Origin: Mycobacterium sp. D16R12
Lineage (GTDB): Bacteria > Actinomycetota > Actinomycetes > Mycobacteriales > Mycobacteriaceae
Reading direction: 5' to 3'
DNA length: 64,000 bases
Assembly (NCBI RefSeq): GCF_002013465.1
Contig: NZ_MAFC01000017.1
Coordinates: 62,001 to 126,000, forward strand
Below the pieces are notes generated by a model. The model saw nothing but the letters and a program-made list of their open reading frames with translations. It was not told the DNA's origin and ran no database searches. The position numbers were made by a program, and so were the translations under genes. Shown one piece after another: positions 23,905-33,834 of this stretch; position 1 is the stretch's first letter, and the number at the start of each line of letters is the position of its first letter.

Positions 23905-25581
23905 CTATCCGCCGCGCAGCACCATCAGCTTCTGCATATCGGCCAGGCCCTGCTCCTGCGCCTGGCCCAGGAACGTCGGCAGCGGCGCCTGCACCTCGGG
24001 CAGCACCTCATTGTCGATGAGGGCTTGCAGCTCGGCTTCCTTGCCGCCGCGTCCCGCTTGGTTCTCGACTTCTTGCTGACCGGAAGGCGTTGAATAATCG
24101 TAGAATTCGCGATCCGACGGGCGTGTGCTGTCGATCTGCATGCCGCCGGATTTCCAGTACGAGTAGGTCGCCAACTTGGCCTCGGCGGTGCGGACCGCCA
24201 CGATATGACTGGGCGCAGACGTGGGTATCTCGGTAGGCGCGTTCTCACCCATCACCGCGCGGATCCGCGGATCCTTGAGCAGGGTGGCCATCTCCTCCAC
24301 CGACATGTCATCGGTGACGTGTGCGATCCATTTGCGCCCTGGAGCATTGTTTTTAGCGATGCCGGCGATATCAGCGCGCGCAGCCAGATACGAGAAACGC
24401 GGATCAGAGCGCCACCCGTTGCCGCCTGAACCGATGGTCAGCAGCAGGGGTGCAAGGTCGACGCTGGAGGTCAGCTGGGTGCGCGTGTCCCCCGGCTTCG
24501 GGGTGAGCACACCATGCGGATCGCGGATGTAGAGCGGAACCCGGATGGCCTCCTCGTATGCCGTGGCTCCCTTGCCCCGCAACCCATGTGAGCCCGCGTA
24601 CTCGCCGTGATCGGAGGTGAACACGACGACCGTATTGCGATCCACCTCCGGGCGCGATGCCAGCTTGTCCAGCACCCGCCCGATCTGAGCATCCACCTGC
24701 TGTTGCAGCCACAGGTACATGTCCAGGCAGCGGGCCCATTGCCGGGCCATATCCGGCCCCGAATAGGTCACCGCACCCGTCATGATCGGCGACATGAAGT
24801 TGGCGTAGTCGATCTGCAGCTGCGGCTTACCATGCTGACGCAGCTCGTCAGGCGTCTGGAAGTTGACCGGTACCGCATCAAACCAGTGCGGAACATCCTC
24901 CGGTAGAGGATTTTTGGGCCACCAGCAGATGTCATGCGGATTCACCAGGGAGACGGTGGTGCACCACGGCCCCTTGACTGCCTCTGCGTCGAACCACCCC
25001 GCGAACTGGTCGACGATCCCCGGGTCCTTCTGCAGCCCCTGGTTAGGCATGCCGTTCGGCGATGGGAAGGTGCCACCCGAGAAACCATGTGCATCAAGAC
25101 CTTCGGGCGTGTTATCGCTCCAGTGACCCAGATGCCACTTGCCCCACCACCAGGTCCGGTAACCCTGCTGTCGCAGCATGGTTCCCCAGGTGGGGAACTG
25201 CGGTGCCAGGCTGGATTCGCTGGGCCCCTCCCCGGTGAACAGGCATCCGGTCTGATGCGAGTACAGCCCGGTCGTCATCGCTCCCCGCGATGGGGTGCAC
25301 ATGTTCGACGCGGTGTAATGCGATGCGAAGGTGACACTGTCCCTTTGCAATCGACTCAGGCTCGGTAAGAGATTGGTGAGTTTCTGGATATCGGGGAACC
25401 ACTGCGGGGCCCGCATCTGATCCACGACGATCACGAGGATGTTCGGCTTGTTCCCGCCGGACGCTGAAGAATCGCTGCGCCCTGGCTTGCGGAGCAGCTC
25501 GTACCCCCCGAAACCGACCGCGGCGGCACCCGCCGCAACAGCCCCAGTAGTCAGCACGGTCCTGCGGTTGAGCTCGGCCAT
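23905..25581 (-). CDS. Tat-exported cysteine-type sulfatase
   Basis: 558 residues from ATG 25581. N-terminal twin-arginine signal (NRRTVLTTG followed by an Ala/Gly-rich hydrophobic stretch). The sulfatase domain begins at PNILVIVVDQMR, with metal-binding Asp. The maturation motif CTPSR identifies the Cys that becomes formylglycine. Further family blocks: WWGKWHLGHW and FTSDHGEYAGSHG. It should hydrolyse sulfate esters outside the cytoplasm, after folding and formylglycine formation in the cytoplasm. The formylglycine-generating enzyme is not in this window. An in-frame start ten codons upstream would spoil the Tat signal spacing. Confidence 0.9.
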   Translation of the reverse strand: MAELNRRTVLTTGAVAAGAAAVGFGGYELLRKPGRSDSSASGGNKPNILVIVVDQMRAPQWFPDIQKLTNLLPSLSRLQRDSVTFASHYTASNMCTPSRGAMTTGLYSHQTGCLFTGEGPSESSLAPQFPTWGTMLRQQGYRTWWWGKWHLGHWSDNTPEGLDAHGFSGGTFPSPNGMPNQGLQKDPGIVDQFAGWFDAEAVKGPWCTTVSLVNPHDICWWPKNPLPEDVPHWFDAVPVNFQTPDELRQHGKPQLQIDYANFMSPIMTGAVTYSGPDMARQWARCLDMYLWLQQQVDAQIGRVLDKLASRPEVDRNTVVVFTSDHGEYAGSHGLRGKGATAYEEAIRVPLYIRDPHGVLTPKPGDTRTQLTSSVDLAPLLLTIGSGGNGWRSDPRFSYLAARADIAGIAKNNAPGRKWIAHVTDDMSVEEMATLLKDPRIRAVMGENAPTEIPTSAPSHIVAVRTAEAKLATYSYWKSGGMQIDSTRPSDREFYDYSTPSGQQEVENQAGRGGKEAELQALIDNEVLPEVQAPLPTFLGQAQEQGLADMQKLMVLRGG

Positions 25582-25650
25582 GCGTCCAACGTAACCGCAA
25601 TTCGGCGGCAATGAACCCCGAAGAACCCGGACGGTTTTGGGTACGACGCG

Positions 25651-26670
25651 CTACGGCTGCGCGGGTGCAGCATGAGGTGTGGACGCGCCGGGTGCGGGCG
25701 CCGCACCGCGCGGCGGAGTTAGAGGCGCCGGAGCGGGCGCCGGTGCCGGTCCCTCAGCCGACGGGGGCTGCGTGCCCATGATCTCGATCTCACTCACCGA
25801 CACCAGGCCGTTGAACGCGTCCTGTCGCTGGCCGTTCTTGTTCACGATCGACACACCTGGCTCGGTGGCCTCGATGACCATGGTCACCGAATCGGTCACC
25901 ACATTCACCTTGACACTTGCCAACGCGCGGCTCACCGGAACCTGCTGCTTGACCGAGCTCCCGTCGCTGAATTCCCAACGCACCCTGGTGATCTTGCGGT
26001 TCTGGGCGAAACGGTCGGATCCGTCGATATCGGTCTTGGCGTATCCGGGAACCAAACCGACGGAGGTGACGAGCGTTGGATGATCGAACTTGGCCGTGAT
26101 CGACTGACCGTCTTGTTCCTTCCACTGGCACCGCCACGCGGTAAGCGGGTCATTGTCGAATGCCTTAGCGGGGTCGTAGATGTACTTCACCCCATTGCTG
26201 TCGGTGCCGTCCTCGGCCTGAACGCAATTGGTGCTCAAGTCCACCGGCTTGATGGGGCTCGACGGCACAGGAGGCGGCGCGGTCGTCGTCGCAGCTGCAG
26301 CACTGCTCGTCGTCTTCGGGTCATTCGGCGGCAGCATCCCGTGCGTCTGCTGCTGGGTGGATCCATCGCCGTGCACCGCCATGTATCCGACATAGCCGAG
26401 CCCCACGACCACGAGCAGACCGGCGAGCATCGCGAAGGCCATGATGATCCCGCGATGCGATCGCGCATTGGGATCGCGCCACGGATCGGAGAACTTCACC
26501 TGTGCGGCCAGGTTCGGCGGGCACGCAGGCAGCTGCGCCAGCGCTTCACGCAGATCCGGACGCGTGTGCCACAGTCGCAGCAGTTGATCCTGCGGGAGCG
26601 CCGGGTTGTGCGCGGCGGCGAACTCCGCGTCGTAATCCGGCGCCGGTCCGTAGTTGTATGGACCGGTCAT
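25651..26670 (-). CDS. Membrane protein with N-terminal LRV-like domain and C-terminal discoidin-like domain
   Basis: 339 residues. Residues 10-58 look like a variant leucine-rich repeat region (NPALPQDQLLRLWHTRPDLREALAQLPACPPNL). A single membrane segment lies at about 73-96. After a Thr/Ala/Pro linker, about residues 140-295 form an F5/8-type (discoidin-like) carbohydrate- or lipid-binding fold: DPAKAFDNDPLTAWRC, then a SVGLVPGY strand. The end is an Ala/Pro tail. A type II topology puts the discoidin domain outside. No catalytic residues seen; binding role inferred. Confidence 0.82.
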   Translation of the reverse strand: MTGPYNYGPAPDYDAEFAAAHNPALPQDQLLRLWHTRPDLREALAQLPACPPNLAAQVKFSDPWRDPNARSHRGIIMAFAMLAGLLVVVGLGYVGYMAVHGDGSTQQQTHGMLPPNDPKTTSSAAAATTTAPPPVPSSPIKPVDLSTNCVQAEDGTDSNGVKYIYDPAKAFDNDPLTAWRCQWKEQDGQSITAKFDHPTLVTSVGLVPGYAKTDIDGSDRFAQNRKITRVRWEFSDGSSVKQQVPVSRALASVKVNVVTDSVTMVIEATEPGVSIVNKNGQRQDAFNGLVSVSEIEIMGTQPPSAEGPAPAPAPAPLTPPRGAAPAPGASTPHAAPAQP

Positions 26671-26947
26671 GGGCGGCCATTATTCCGCACGAACGAGCGC
26701 CGGCGGCCATATGTGGCGGCCCGCCATGTCGGTCTATTCACGGTTCAACATGTTCCTCGCTCGCTCGAAGCTCGCCCGAACCGAGTATCCGCAGGCCCGC
26801 AGAGTGCCCATCTGCCCACCCTTCAACCTCGCCGGTGATACCCAGCTAATCGTCGCAGTATCACTACCGGTTGTCCGTCCAGAACTGTTACTCATGACAG
26901 ACGTGCTAGTTTGGCCGCTGGTATCTGCATGACCCAGAGGAGCTCCG

Positions 26948-27121
26948 ATGACCAGATTTGTGGTGCCGGCCGCCGCGAGCGTGCTGATCGGCCTGCTGCT
27001 GGGCGCCGCCGCCGTCTTCGGTGTCACGCTGTCGGTCGAGCAGGACAAGAAGCCTGCCGTGACGGGAATCGATCCGGCGACCGCAATCCTTAACCGCCCC
27101 GATTACGGCAACCGGAGCTGA
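26948..27121 (+). CDS. Small secreted or membrane protein, DUF2613 (Rv0236A-like)
   Basis: 57 residues, ATG 26948 with GAGGAG seven bases upstream. Almost the whole N-terminal half is one hydrophobic segment (ASVLIGLLLGAAAVFGVTL), followed by a polar tail. It precedes aftD by 43 bases on the same strand, as Rv0236A does in M. tuberculosis, which supports a real gene despite its size. May be an AftD accessory; no function known. Confidence 0.88.
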   Translation: MTRFVVPAAASVLIGLLLGAAAVFGVTLSVEQDKKPAVTGIDPATAILNRPDYGNRS

Positions 27122-27164
27122 CATCTCGCGGCTTCCGACAGCGCCGCGCAGCATTTCCTGAGCC

Positions 27165-30100
27165 GTGACGTACCGCCTTGACTCTTCTCCGCTGAGCCGA
27201 CGGTGGCTCGCGGTCGCCTCGGCGTTCGCCCTACTGCTGACGTTCGCCCAATCGCCCGGACAGATCTCTCCGGACACCAAGCTGGATCTGGCCATCAACC
27301 CGCTGCGGTTCGCCGCACGGGCCCTGAACCTGTGGAGCAGTGACCTGCCGTTCGGGCAGGCGCAGAACCAGGCATACGGGTACCTCTTCCCGCACGGCGC
27401 CTTCTTCTCACTGGGGCATCTACTCGGGGTGCCAGCCTGGGTGACACAACGACTGTGGTGGGCCCTGCTGGTCGTGGCCGGGTTCTGGGGCGTCATCCGG
27501 GTTGCCGAGGCGCTGGGTATCGGCACCCGCGGCTCCCGGATCATCGCGGCGGTCGCGTTCGCACTGTCCCCTCGGGTGCTGACGACCCTGGGCGCCATCT
27601 CATCCGAAACGCTGCCGATGATGCTGGCCCCGTGGGTGCTATTACCGGTCATCCTGACGTTCCGGGGCCGGATATCCCCGCGCCGGGCGGCGGCACTGTC
27701 GGCTGTCGCGGTCGCGTTGATGGGTGCGGTCAATGCCGTCGCCACCGCCCTCGCCTGCGGGGTCGCCGCCATCTGGTGGCTGGCCCACAAGCCGAACCGA
27801 ACATGGTGGCGATTCACGGCATGGTGGATTCCCTGCCTGGCGCTGGCCACCTCGTGGTGGATCGCCGCCCTACTCATCTTCGGCAAGATCAGCCCGCGGT
27901 TCCTCGACTTCATCGAATCCTCCGGGGTCACCACGCAATGGACCTCTCTCACCGAGGTACTGCGCGGGACCGACAGTTGGACGCCGTTCGTGGCCCCGAC
28001 CGCGACGGCGGGTTCCTCGCTGGTTACCCAGTCGGCCATGGTCATTGCGACCGCGATGATCGCCGCCACCGGTATGGCGGGGCTGGCGATGCGGGGCATG
28101 CCGGCACGCGGGCGACTGGTCACGATACTTCTGGTAGGCCTGGTGCTGCTGACAGCCGGATACACCGGCGCACTCGGATCGCCTGTGGGCCAGCAGATTC
28201 AATTCTTCTTGGATGACGGCGGTACACCGCTGCGCAATGTGCACAAACTTGAGCCGTTGATCCGCCTGCCACTGATCCTTGGCCTGGCGCATGCCTTGTC
28301 GCGGATACCGCTACCCGCCAGCGTCTCCGCGCGAGAGTGGCTCTCGGCCCTGGCACGCCCGGAGCGCAATCGGGCGGTTGCACTTGGAATCGTGGTGTTG
28401 GTGGCGCTCGCCGCGAGCACATCACTGGCCTGGACAGGCCGGCTGGTGCCCCGCGGCGGTTTCGACGCAATCCCCGAATACTGGAACGATACGGCGCACT
28501 GGCTGGCCGATCATGATGACGGCGGACGCGCACTCGTGGTGCCGGGAGCGCCGTTCGCGATCCAGACCTGGGGCCTCACCCGCGACGAACCCCTGCAGGC
28601 GCTGGGTAAAACCCCCTGGGGGGTACGCGATTCCATCCCACTGACGCCTCCGGAGACCATCCGCGCCATCGACTCGGTACAGCAGCTGTTCGCCGCCGGC
28701 CGACCCTCGGACGGGCTGGCCGACACCCTGGAACAGCAGGGCATCTCGTACCTGGTGGTGCGCAACGACCTGGACCCCGATACGTCCCGTTCCGCGCGCC
28801 CGATCCTGGTGCACCACACCATCGAAGGGTCCCCCGGACTGACCAAGGTCGCCCAGTTCGGCGCCCCCGTCGGGGCCGGGACGGTGGAGGGCTTCGTCGC
28901 CGATAGTGACCTACGCCCGAAGTATCCAGCGGTCGAGATCTACGCCGTGGGCCGGCAAACAGGTTATGGGGAACCATATTTCGCGGATATCGACAGCATG
29001 CCCCGGGTGGCCGGTGGACCCGAGGCATTGCTGCGATTGGGTGAGCGACGCCGCCAGCTGAACCAGCCACCGCTGGGGCCGTCGCTGTTGGCCACCGACG
29101 CCGCGCAGGCGGGTCTGCGTCCCGGACCCGCGATGGTCACCGACAGTCCACTGGCCCGCGAGACCGACTACGGGCGCGTCGATGATCATTCCTCGGCCAT
29201 CCGCGCTCCCGGTGACAAACGCCGCACCTTCAACCGGGTGCCCGACTACCCCGCCACCGGTGTTCCCCTCGTGAACGGAAGTTGGACGGGCGGAACCATC
29301 ACCGCATCCAGCTCCGCCTCCGATTCCACGGCGCTGCCCAATGTGGCACCGGGCACCAGCACGGCCGCTGTCATCGACCGCGACAACGCGACAAGCTGGG
29401 TCAGCAGTTCACTGGAAGCTGCTCTTGGGCAATGGATTCGAGTAGACCTGGATCGGCCGATCACCAACGCGATTCTCACCGTGACGCCGAGCGCCACCGC
29501 GTTGGGAGCCCAGGTGCGGCGCCTGGAGATCGAGACCGACAACGGCACCACATCGGTGCGATTCGATGAGCCGGGCAAGCCTCTGGACGTGGCCCTGCGG
29601 CCGGGGGAAACCAACTGGGTCAAGGTCACGGCCACCGGCACCGAGGACGGCACCTCCGGTGTGCAGTTCGCCATCACCGAGCTATCCCTCACCCAATACG
29701 ACGCCGCCGGCTACGCCCACTCCGTCGATCTCCGCCACAGCGCAACCCTGCCCGCACCCCCCGCGGAGGCCGCGGTGCTCGGCTGGGATTTGGGATCTCC
29801 GCTGGAGGGCCGGCCCGGCTGCATGCCGTCGCCCGAAAGGCTGCGCTGCGCGGGGACACTCTCGCTTGCCCCCGAGGAACCGGGCACTTTCATCCGGACA
29901 CTGACTGTTCCCCAGCCTCTTTCGCTCACACCAACGCTCTGGGTACGGGCTCGCTCCGGCCCGCAGCTGCGTGATCTGATCACGCAGCCCGGAACCACCG
30001 CGGCCTCCGGGAGCGCCGACCTGATTGACCTGCGGGGCTCCTCCTATGCGGCCACCGACGGCGATCCGGGCACCGCCTGGACGGCGCCCCAGGAGTCGGT

Positions 30101-31409
30101 ACTGCGCCAGCACCTGCCCTCTCTGGTGATAAAACTGCCCAAGCCCGTCGCCGTCGGCGGTATCCGGCTCCAGCCCAGCAAGACCGAGGTGCCCACACAC
30201 CCCAAGCAGGTAGCCATCAACCTGGGCGACGGACCCCAGGTAAGGAACATCGATCCGAAGTCTCCCGAGACGACGCTGGCAGTGCATCCGGCTGTCACCG
30301 ACACCATCACAGTCACGGTGACCGACTGGACCGACATCATCGATCGCACCGCGCTGGGAACCGATCAGAACAAGCCGCCCGGAATCGCCGAGCTCGTCGC
30401 GCTGGACACCAGCGGGCGGCCGATCGCCCCCGCCGATGCGCGGGCCAACGGCAACCGCGTGATCAAGATCGGATGCGCCAGTGGCCCGGTGCTGGCCCTC
30501 GCCGGACGCTTCATTCCCATGTCCATCACCACCACGGTGCGAGATCTGCTGGACGGCAATGCCATCCAGGCGACTCCGTGCGATACCGCACCCATCGCAA
30601 CGGGCGCGGGATCTCAGGACGTCACCGTCAACCCGCGCCAGCAGTTCATCGTCGACGGTGTCCAGCTCACCGCACCCGGCGTGGCACCGGCCGCCGCCAC
30701 CGCATCCGCGGCACCCAAGGGCAGATGGGACGCGGCCCGGCGTGAGGTCACCGCGGATCCCGCACCGCGCGACCGGGTGCTGGTGGTGCCCGAAAGCATC
30801 AACCCCGGATGGGTGGCCCGCGATACTCACGGACACACCCTCGCCCCGGTACGGGTGAACGGATGGCAGCAGGGGTGGGTGCTTCCGGCCGGCACAAGCG
30901 GGCCGATCACCCTCACCTTCGGCCTCGACACCTGGTACCGGGCTGGGCTGTTCGGCGGACTGGCGCTGCTTCCCGTCCTCGCACTGTTGGCCCTCATCCC
31001 CGGGCGCCGGAAAACCACGCTCCCTCAGGTGATCCCATGGCGCTCTGGCCGCGCGGCGGGTGTCGCAGTGCTGGCGGCCCTCACTGCCATCAGTGGCATC
31101 ACCGGGGCCGTGGTGGGCCTGGCCGCATTGGCGTTCAAGGTATGGAGGCCCTGGCCCCTGCCCACGCTCACCGCAGCGGGGGCCTATCTCTCCGGCGGCT
31201 CTCTACTGCTGGCCGGGGCGGCCCTCTCACGACATCCGTGGCGATCGGTCGGCGGGTACACCGGACATTCGTGGTGGATTCAGCTGTTGGCGCTGATCTC
31301 CGTGGCCGCCGTCGCCTTGGCTGCGGTACGGCTTCCTTCCCGAGTACCAGTGCGCCGCTTCTGGAAGCGCCGCAATGCCTCCCGCGACGGAGATTCCACC
31401 AGCGCATAA
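27165..31409 (+). CDS. aftD: Arabinofuranosyltransferase AftD
   Basis: 1414 residues, GTG start. The N-terminal 400 residues are a GT-C-type membrane domain with about ten helices. The large middle portion is extracellular and contains discoidin/CBM-like modules, for example AAVIDRDNATSWVSSSLE and YAATDGDPGTAWTAPQ, each followed by a beta-sandwich pattern. Three to four helices close the protein after residue 1260. Length and order match Rv0236c. It transfers arabinofuranose from decaprenyl-phosphate arabinose onto arabinogalactan and lipoarabinomannan. Essential in mycobacteria studied. The last 130 bases overlap the convergent acyltransferase gene. Confidence 0.95.
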   Translation: MTYRLDSSPLSRRWLAVASAFALLLTFAQSPGQISPDTKLDLAINPLRFAARALNLWSSDLPFGQAQNQAYGYLFPHGAFFSLGHLLGVPAWVTQRLWWALLVVAGFWGVIRVAEALGIGTRGSRIIAAVAFALSPRVLTTLGAISSETLPMMLAPWVLLPVILTFRGRISPRRAAALSAVAVALMGAVNAVATALACGVAAIWWLAHKPNRTWWRFTAWWIPCLALATSWWIAALLIFGKISPRFLDFIESSGVTTQWTSLTEVLRGTDSWTPFVAPTATAGSSLVTQSAMVIATAMIAATGMAGLAMRGMPARGRLVTILLVGLVLLTAGYTGALGSPVGQQIQFFLDDGGTPLRNVHKLEPLIRLPLILGLAHALSRIPLPASVSAREWLSALARPERNRAVALGIVVLVALAASTSLAWTGRLVPRGGFDAIPEYWNDTAHWLADHDDGGRALVVPGAPFAIQTWGLTRDEPLQALGKTPWGVRDSIPLTPPETIRAIDSVQQLFAAGRPSDGLADTLEQQGISYLVVRNDLDPDTSRSARPILVHHTIEGSPGLTKVAQFGAPVGAGTVEGFVADSDLRPKYPAVEIYAVGRQTGYGEPYFADIDSMPRVAGGPEALLRLGERRRQLNQPPLGPSLLATDAAQAGLRPGPAMVTDSPLARETDYGRVDDHSSAIRAPGDKRRTFNRVPDYPATGVPLVNGSWTGGTITASSSASDSTALPNVAPGTSTAAVIDRDNATSWVSSSLEAALGQWIRVDLDRPITNAILTVTPSATALGAQVRRLEIETDNGTTSVRFDEPGKPLDVALRPGETNWVKVTATGTEDGTSGVQFAITELSLTQYDAAGYAHSVDLRHSATLPAPPAEAAVLGWDLGSPLEGRPGCMPSPERLRCAGTLSLAPEEPGTFIRTLTVPQPLSLTPTLWVRARSGPQLRDLITQPGTTAASGSADLIDLRGSSYAATDGDPGTAWTAPQESVLRQHLPSLVIKLPKPVAVGGIRLQPSKTEVPTHPKQVAINLGDGPQVRNIDPKSPETTLAVHPAVTDTITVTVTDWTDIIDRTALGTDQNKPPGIAELVALDTSGRPIAPADARANGNRVIKIGCASGPVLALAGRFIPMSITTTVRDLLDGNAIQATPCDTAPIATGAGSQDVTVNPRQQFIVDGVQLTAPGVAPAAATASAAPKGRWDAARREVTADPAPRDRVLVVPESINPGWVARDTHGHTLAPVRVNGWQQGWVLPAGTSGPITLTFGLDTWYRAGLFGGLALLPVLALLALIPGRRKTTLPQVIPWRSGRAAGVAVLAALTAISGITGAVVGLAALAFKVWRPWPLPTLTAAGAYLSGGSLLLAGAALSRHPWRSVGGYTGHSWWIQLLALISVAAVALAAVRLPSRVPVRRFWKRRNASRDGDSTSA

Positions 31410-32470
31410 CTGACAGCGGCCATCGCGAAGCCAAAGATCAACGTCAGAATCAGTATCAGCGGGAAGTGACCGCTGAACGGGAAGCGCCCGATGACGGTAA
31501 AGACCATGTTCAGGGCGGCCAGATGCCAGATGAACAGGCCGTAGGACCAACGTCCCAGCGTCACCATCAGCGGGCTGCCCAGTATCCGGTGCGGCGTGCC
31601 GGGGGCATCCAATGTCAACGGCATCAGCAGCGCCCACGCCAGCGTGGCACCCATCGCGATCTTGACGGCGTACTGATGCGGCGGTGCCTGCGTCAGACCC
31701 TCTGGTCCGGCCAGCGGCGAAGCCGCCACCCCGAAGGCGATGAGCGCCACCACAGCGAGCAGCACGCGGCGACGCGCGAGGCGCAGTGTCCAAGCGGGTG
31801 GTGCCGAGCTCCATTCGGCCAGCAGCATGCCCGCGACGAACCACGAGAAGAAGGCAGGTGGCCACGTCAACGGATTCACGCCCACGGCCGCGTGAAAAGG
31901 GATGAACGACCAACCGAGACTGATGACACCGAGAGACATGAGCACCGGGGCGCGCCACCGGCCGGGCACTCGACGCATACCGACCGCGATCACCGGCAGG
32001 GCCACATAGAACGCCACCTCGACCGCCAGGCTCCACATCTGTGTCAGACCTGCCGTCAGAGTTAGCGGGACATACAACTGTGTAAGCGTCACGTTGGCCG
32101 CCCAGACCACCCAGCTGGCTCCCATCGCATCCGGCAACAGCAACAGGATGACGAAGACGGCGACCAGGTAGGCCGGGACGATGCGCACGAACCGCGACGC
32201 GAAGTAGCGCCCGGTGGAAGCGGGCGCGGGCCCGCCGTGTGCTGCCACGGCATGTGGCCGCCACAGCAGAAATCCAGATAGCGCGAAAAACACGGCCACC
32301 GCCAGGTCAAAGCGGCCCAGAATGCGTCCGTCGATCCCACCGTTGTGGCCCGTCTGAAACGCCGTGTGAGTGACCACGACGCCCATCGCCGCGCAGGCGC
32401 GCATGCCCTCCAATGCAGGTACAAAGCCCCGCGCATGGATGGCCGGAGCCGATGGCCGCACTGTCGTCAC
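31280..32470 (-). CDS. Membrane acyltransferase, family 3 (Rv0228-like)
   Basis: 396 residues, about ten helices. Family landmarks: FVPALEGMRACAAMGVVVTHT near the start, with the catalytic-type His, and FFALSGFLLWRP, SLAVEVAFY, GRWSYGLFIWHL. These enzymes transfer acyl groups onto sugars of cell-surface glycans or lipids. The basic C-terminal 30-40 residues are encoded antisense to the end of aftD. Its start is 182 bases from the divergent DUF3068 gene. In M. tuberculosis Rv0228 sits beside Rv0227c in the same arrangement. Confidence 0.9.
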   Translation of the reverse strand: MTTVRPSAPAIHARGFVPALEGMRACAAMGVVVTHTAFQTGHNGGIDGRILGRFDLAVAVFFALSGFLLWRPHAVAAHGGPAPASTGRYFASRFVRIVPAYLVAVFVILLLLPDAMGASWVVWAANVTLTQLYVPLTLTAGLTQMWSLAVEVAFYVALPVIAVGMRRVPGRWRAPVLMSLGVISLGWSFIPFHAAVGVNPLTWPPAFFSWFVAGMLLAEWSSAPPAWTLRLARRRVLLAVVALIAFGVAASPLAGPEGLTQAPPHQYAVKIAMGATLAWALLMPLTLDAPGTPHRILGSPLMVTLGRWSYGLFIWHLAALNMVFTVIGRFPFSGHFPLILILTLIFGFAMAAVSYALVESPSREALRRFQKRRTGTREGSRTAAKATAATEISANS

Positions 32471-32652
32471 CCCGCCGAGGGTACGGTTCTAAGTCGATCC
32501 GGCGGCATTTGACCAGAACCACGACCTGGGAATCCGTACGATCGCCGAATGACCACCTGGCGGCCACGGCTGTTAGGGTCAGACAGATTTGCCCTGGGCA
32601 TGCCATGTCGTCAAGCACGGGGTTACCGCACGTTAAGGAGGGTTCGGCCACA

Positions 32653-33834
32653 GTGAACCGCGGGGTCATGATGCGTATCGCAGCGTGCGGGCTGCTAGGG
32701 CTCGGTTCGGCGCTCATCATCGCCGCACTGTTGCTCAGCACGTACACCAGCAACCGGCTTGCGAAGATTCCGCTCGACTGGGACGCCACATTGGTGAGCG
32801 AGGGCAAGGGCCGTGCCCTGGACCCGGCGTCGCTGTCCGGACAGAAGTTCATTACCGATCCGGATAAGCCGCTGGTGCTGCAGGAGCAGATCACCACCGT
32901 CAGCCCCGCCGATGCCACGAAGGTCGGCCTGCAGGCTGGCATCACTCTTCGGCGCACCGACAAGCAAGGCGACGCCGGATTGGTCCTGGCCACCGTTGAC
33001 ACCGTCACCGTGGACCGGCACTCCGCCGAGGCGATCTCCAGCGAAGACAACCCGGGTGGCAGCGTGCAGAAGCCGCGCGCCATCGAGGACGAGACACCGC
33101 CGACGACCATCGCTCTCAAGCACGAAGGGTTGAGCTACCGGTTCCCCTTCGACACCGAGAAGAAGACGTACCAGTACTTCGATGTGGTCGCCCAGCGTGC
33201 CTTCGACGCCAACTACACCGGCGAAGAGGATGTCAACGGCCTCACCGCCTATCACTTCACCCAGAACGTGGGCTACGACGCCAACGGCAAGCTGGTGGAA
33301 CCGGTGTCGTACCCCTCGCTGTACGACAAGGACGAGGACTCGAAGGTGACGGCCCGCGCCGTGCAGTGGGGTGTGGAAGCCGAGCACGAGGACGAAGAGA
33401 TCACCATGACTCGCTACTACGCGGCACAGCGCGAGTTCTGGGTGGATCCGGTCAGCGGCATCATCGTCAAGAGCAAACAGCATGCGCTGCAGTACTACTC
33501 GCGTGACGCGCTCAAGCCCGAGGTCCCGATGGTCGACTACACCGTGCTGTCGAACGACGAGACCGTCGAGAAGCAGGTGAAGGCGGCTCGCGATACCCGC
33601 GACAGCCTGTCCATCTGGTCGAACATCCTGCCGATCACCTTCGCCGCTCTGGGCGTCGTGGCACTGGTCGGTGGCGGCCTGCTGGGCTCGTTCAGCCTGC
33701 GCGCCGAGTCGGCATTGATCGACCCCGGCCTGGACACGGTCGATCATGGTTTCTTCGGCCGCCGTGGCCCGGAGAAACCGCCCGCCAGCGAGGCCGACAC
33801 CGACAAGTTCCCGTCGCCTCGAAACCACCTCTAG
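32653..33834 (+). CDS. DUF3068 membrane-anchored protein (Rv0227c-like)
   Basis: 393 residues. GTG 32653 chosen because AAGGAGG lies 11 bases upstream; an in-frame stretch back to 32413 crosses the divergent gene region. One N-terminal segment (about 10-32) and one C-terminal segment (about 330-355) flank a large extracytoplasmic domain with many beta strands, the DUF3068 architecture sometimes called PorA-like. Homologue of Rv0227c, reported as essential. Followed by an overlapping or adjacent polytopic membrane protein gene. Confidence 0.9.
   Translation: MNRGVMMRIAACGLLGLGSALIIAALLLSTYTSNRLAKIPLDWDATLVSEGKGRALDPASLSGQKFITDPDKPLVLQEQITTVSPADATKVGLQAGITLRRTDKQGDAGLVLATVDTVTVDRHSAEAISSEDNPGGSVQKPRAIEDETPPTTIALKHEGLSYRFPFDTEKKTYQYFDVVAQRAFDANYTGEEDVNGLTAYHFTQNVGYDANGKLVEPVSYPSLYDKDEDSKVTARAVQWGVEAEHEDEEITMTRYYAAQREFWVDPVSGIIVKSKQHALQYYSRDALKPEVPMVDYTVLSNDETVEKQVKAARDTRDSLSIWSNILPITFAALGVVALVGGGLLGSFSLRAESALIDPGLDTVDHGFFGRRGPEKPPASEADTDKFPSPRNHL

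Noticed and set aside
26654..26932. Possible 92-residue gene upstream of the DUF2613 gene
   Set aside because: Overlaps the start of the discoidin-like gene on the other strand, has no ribosome-binding site and no coding-like pattern; the stretch 26671-26947 is treated as promoter region.
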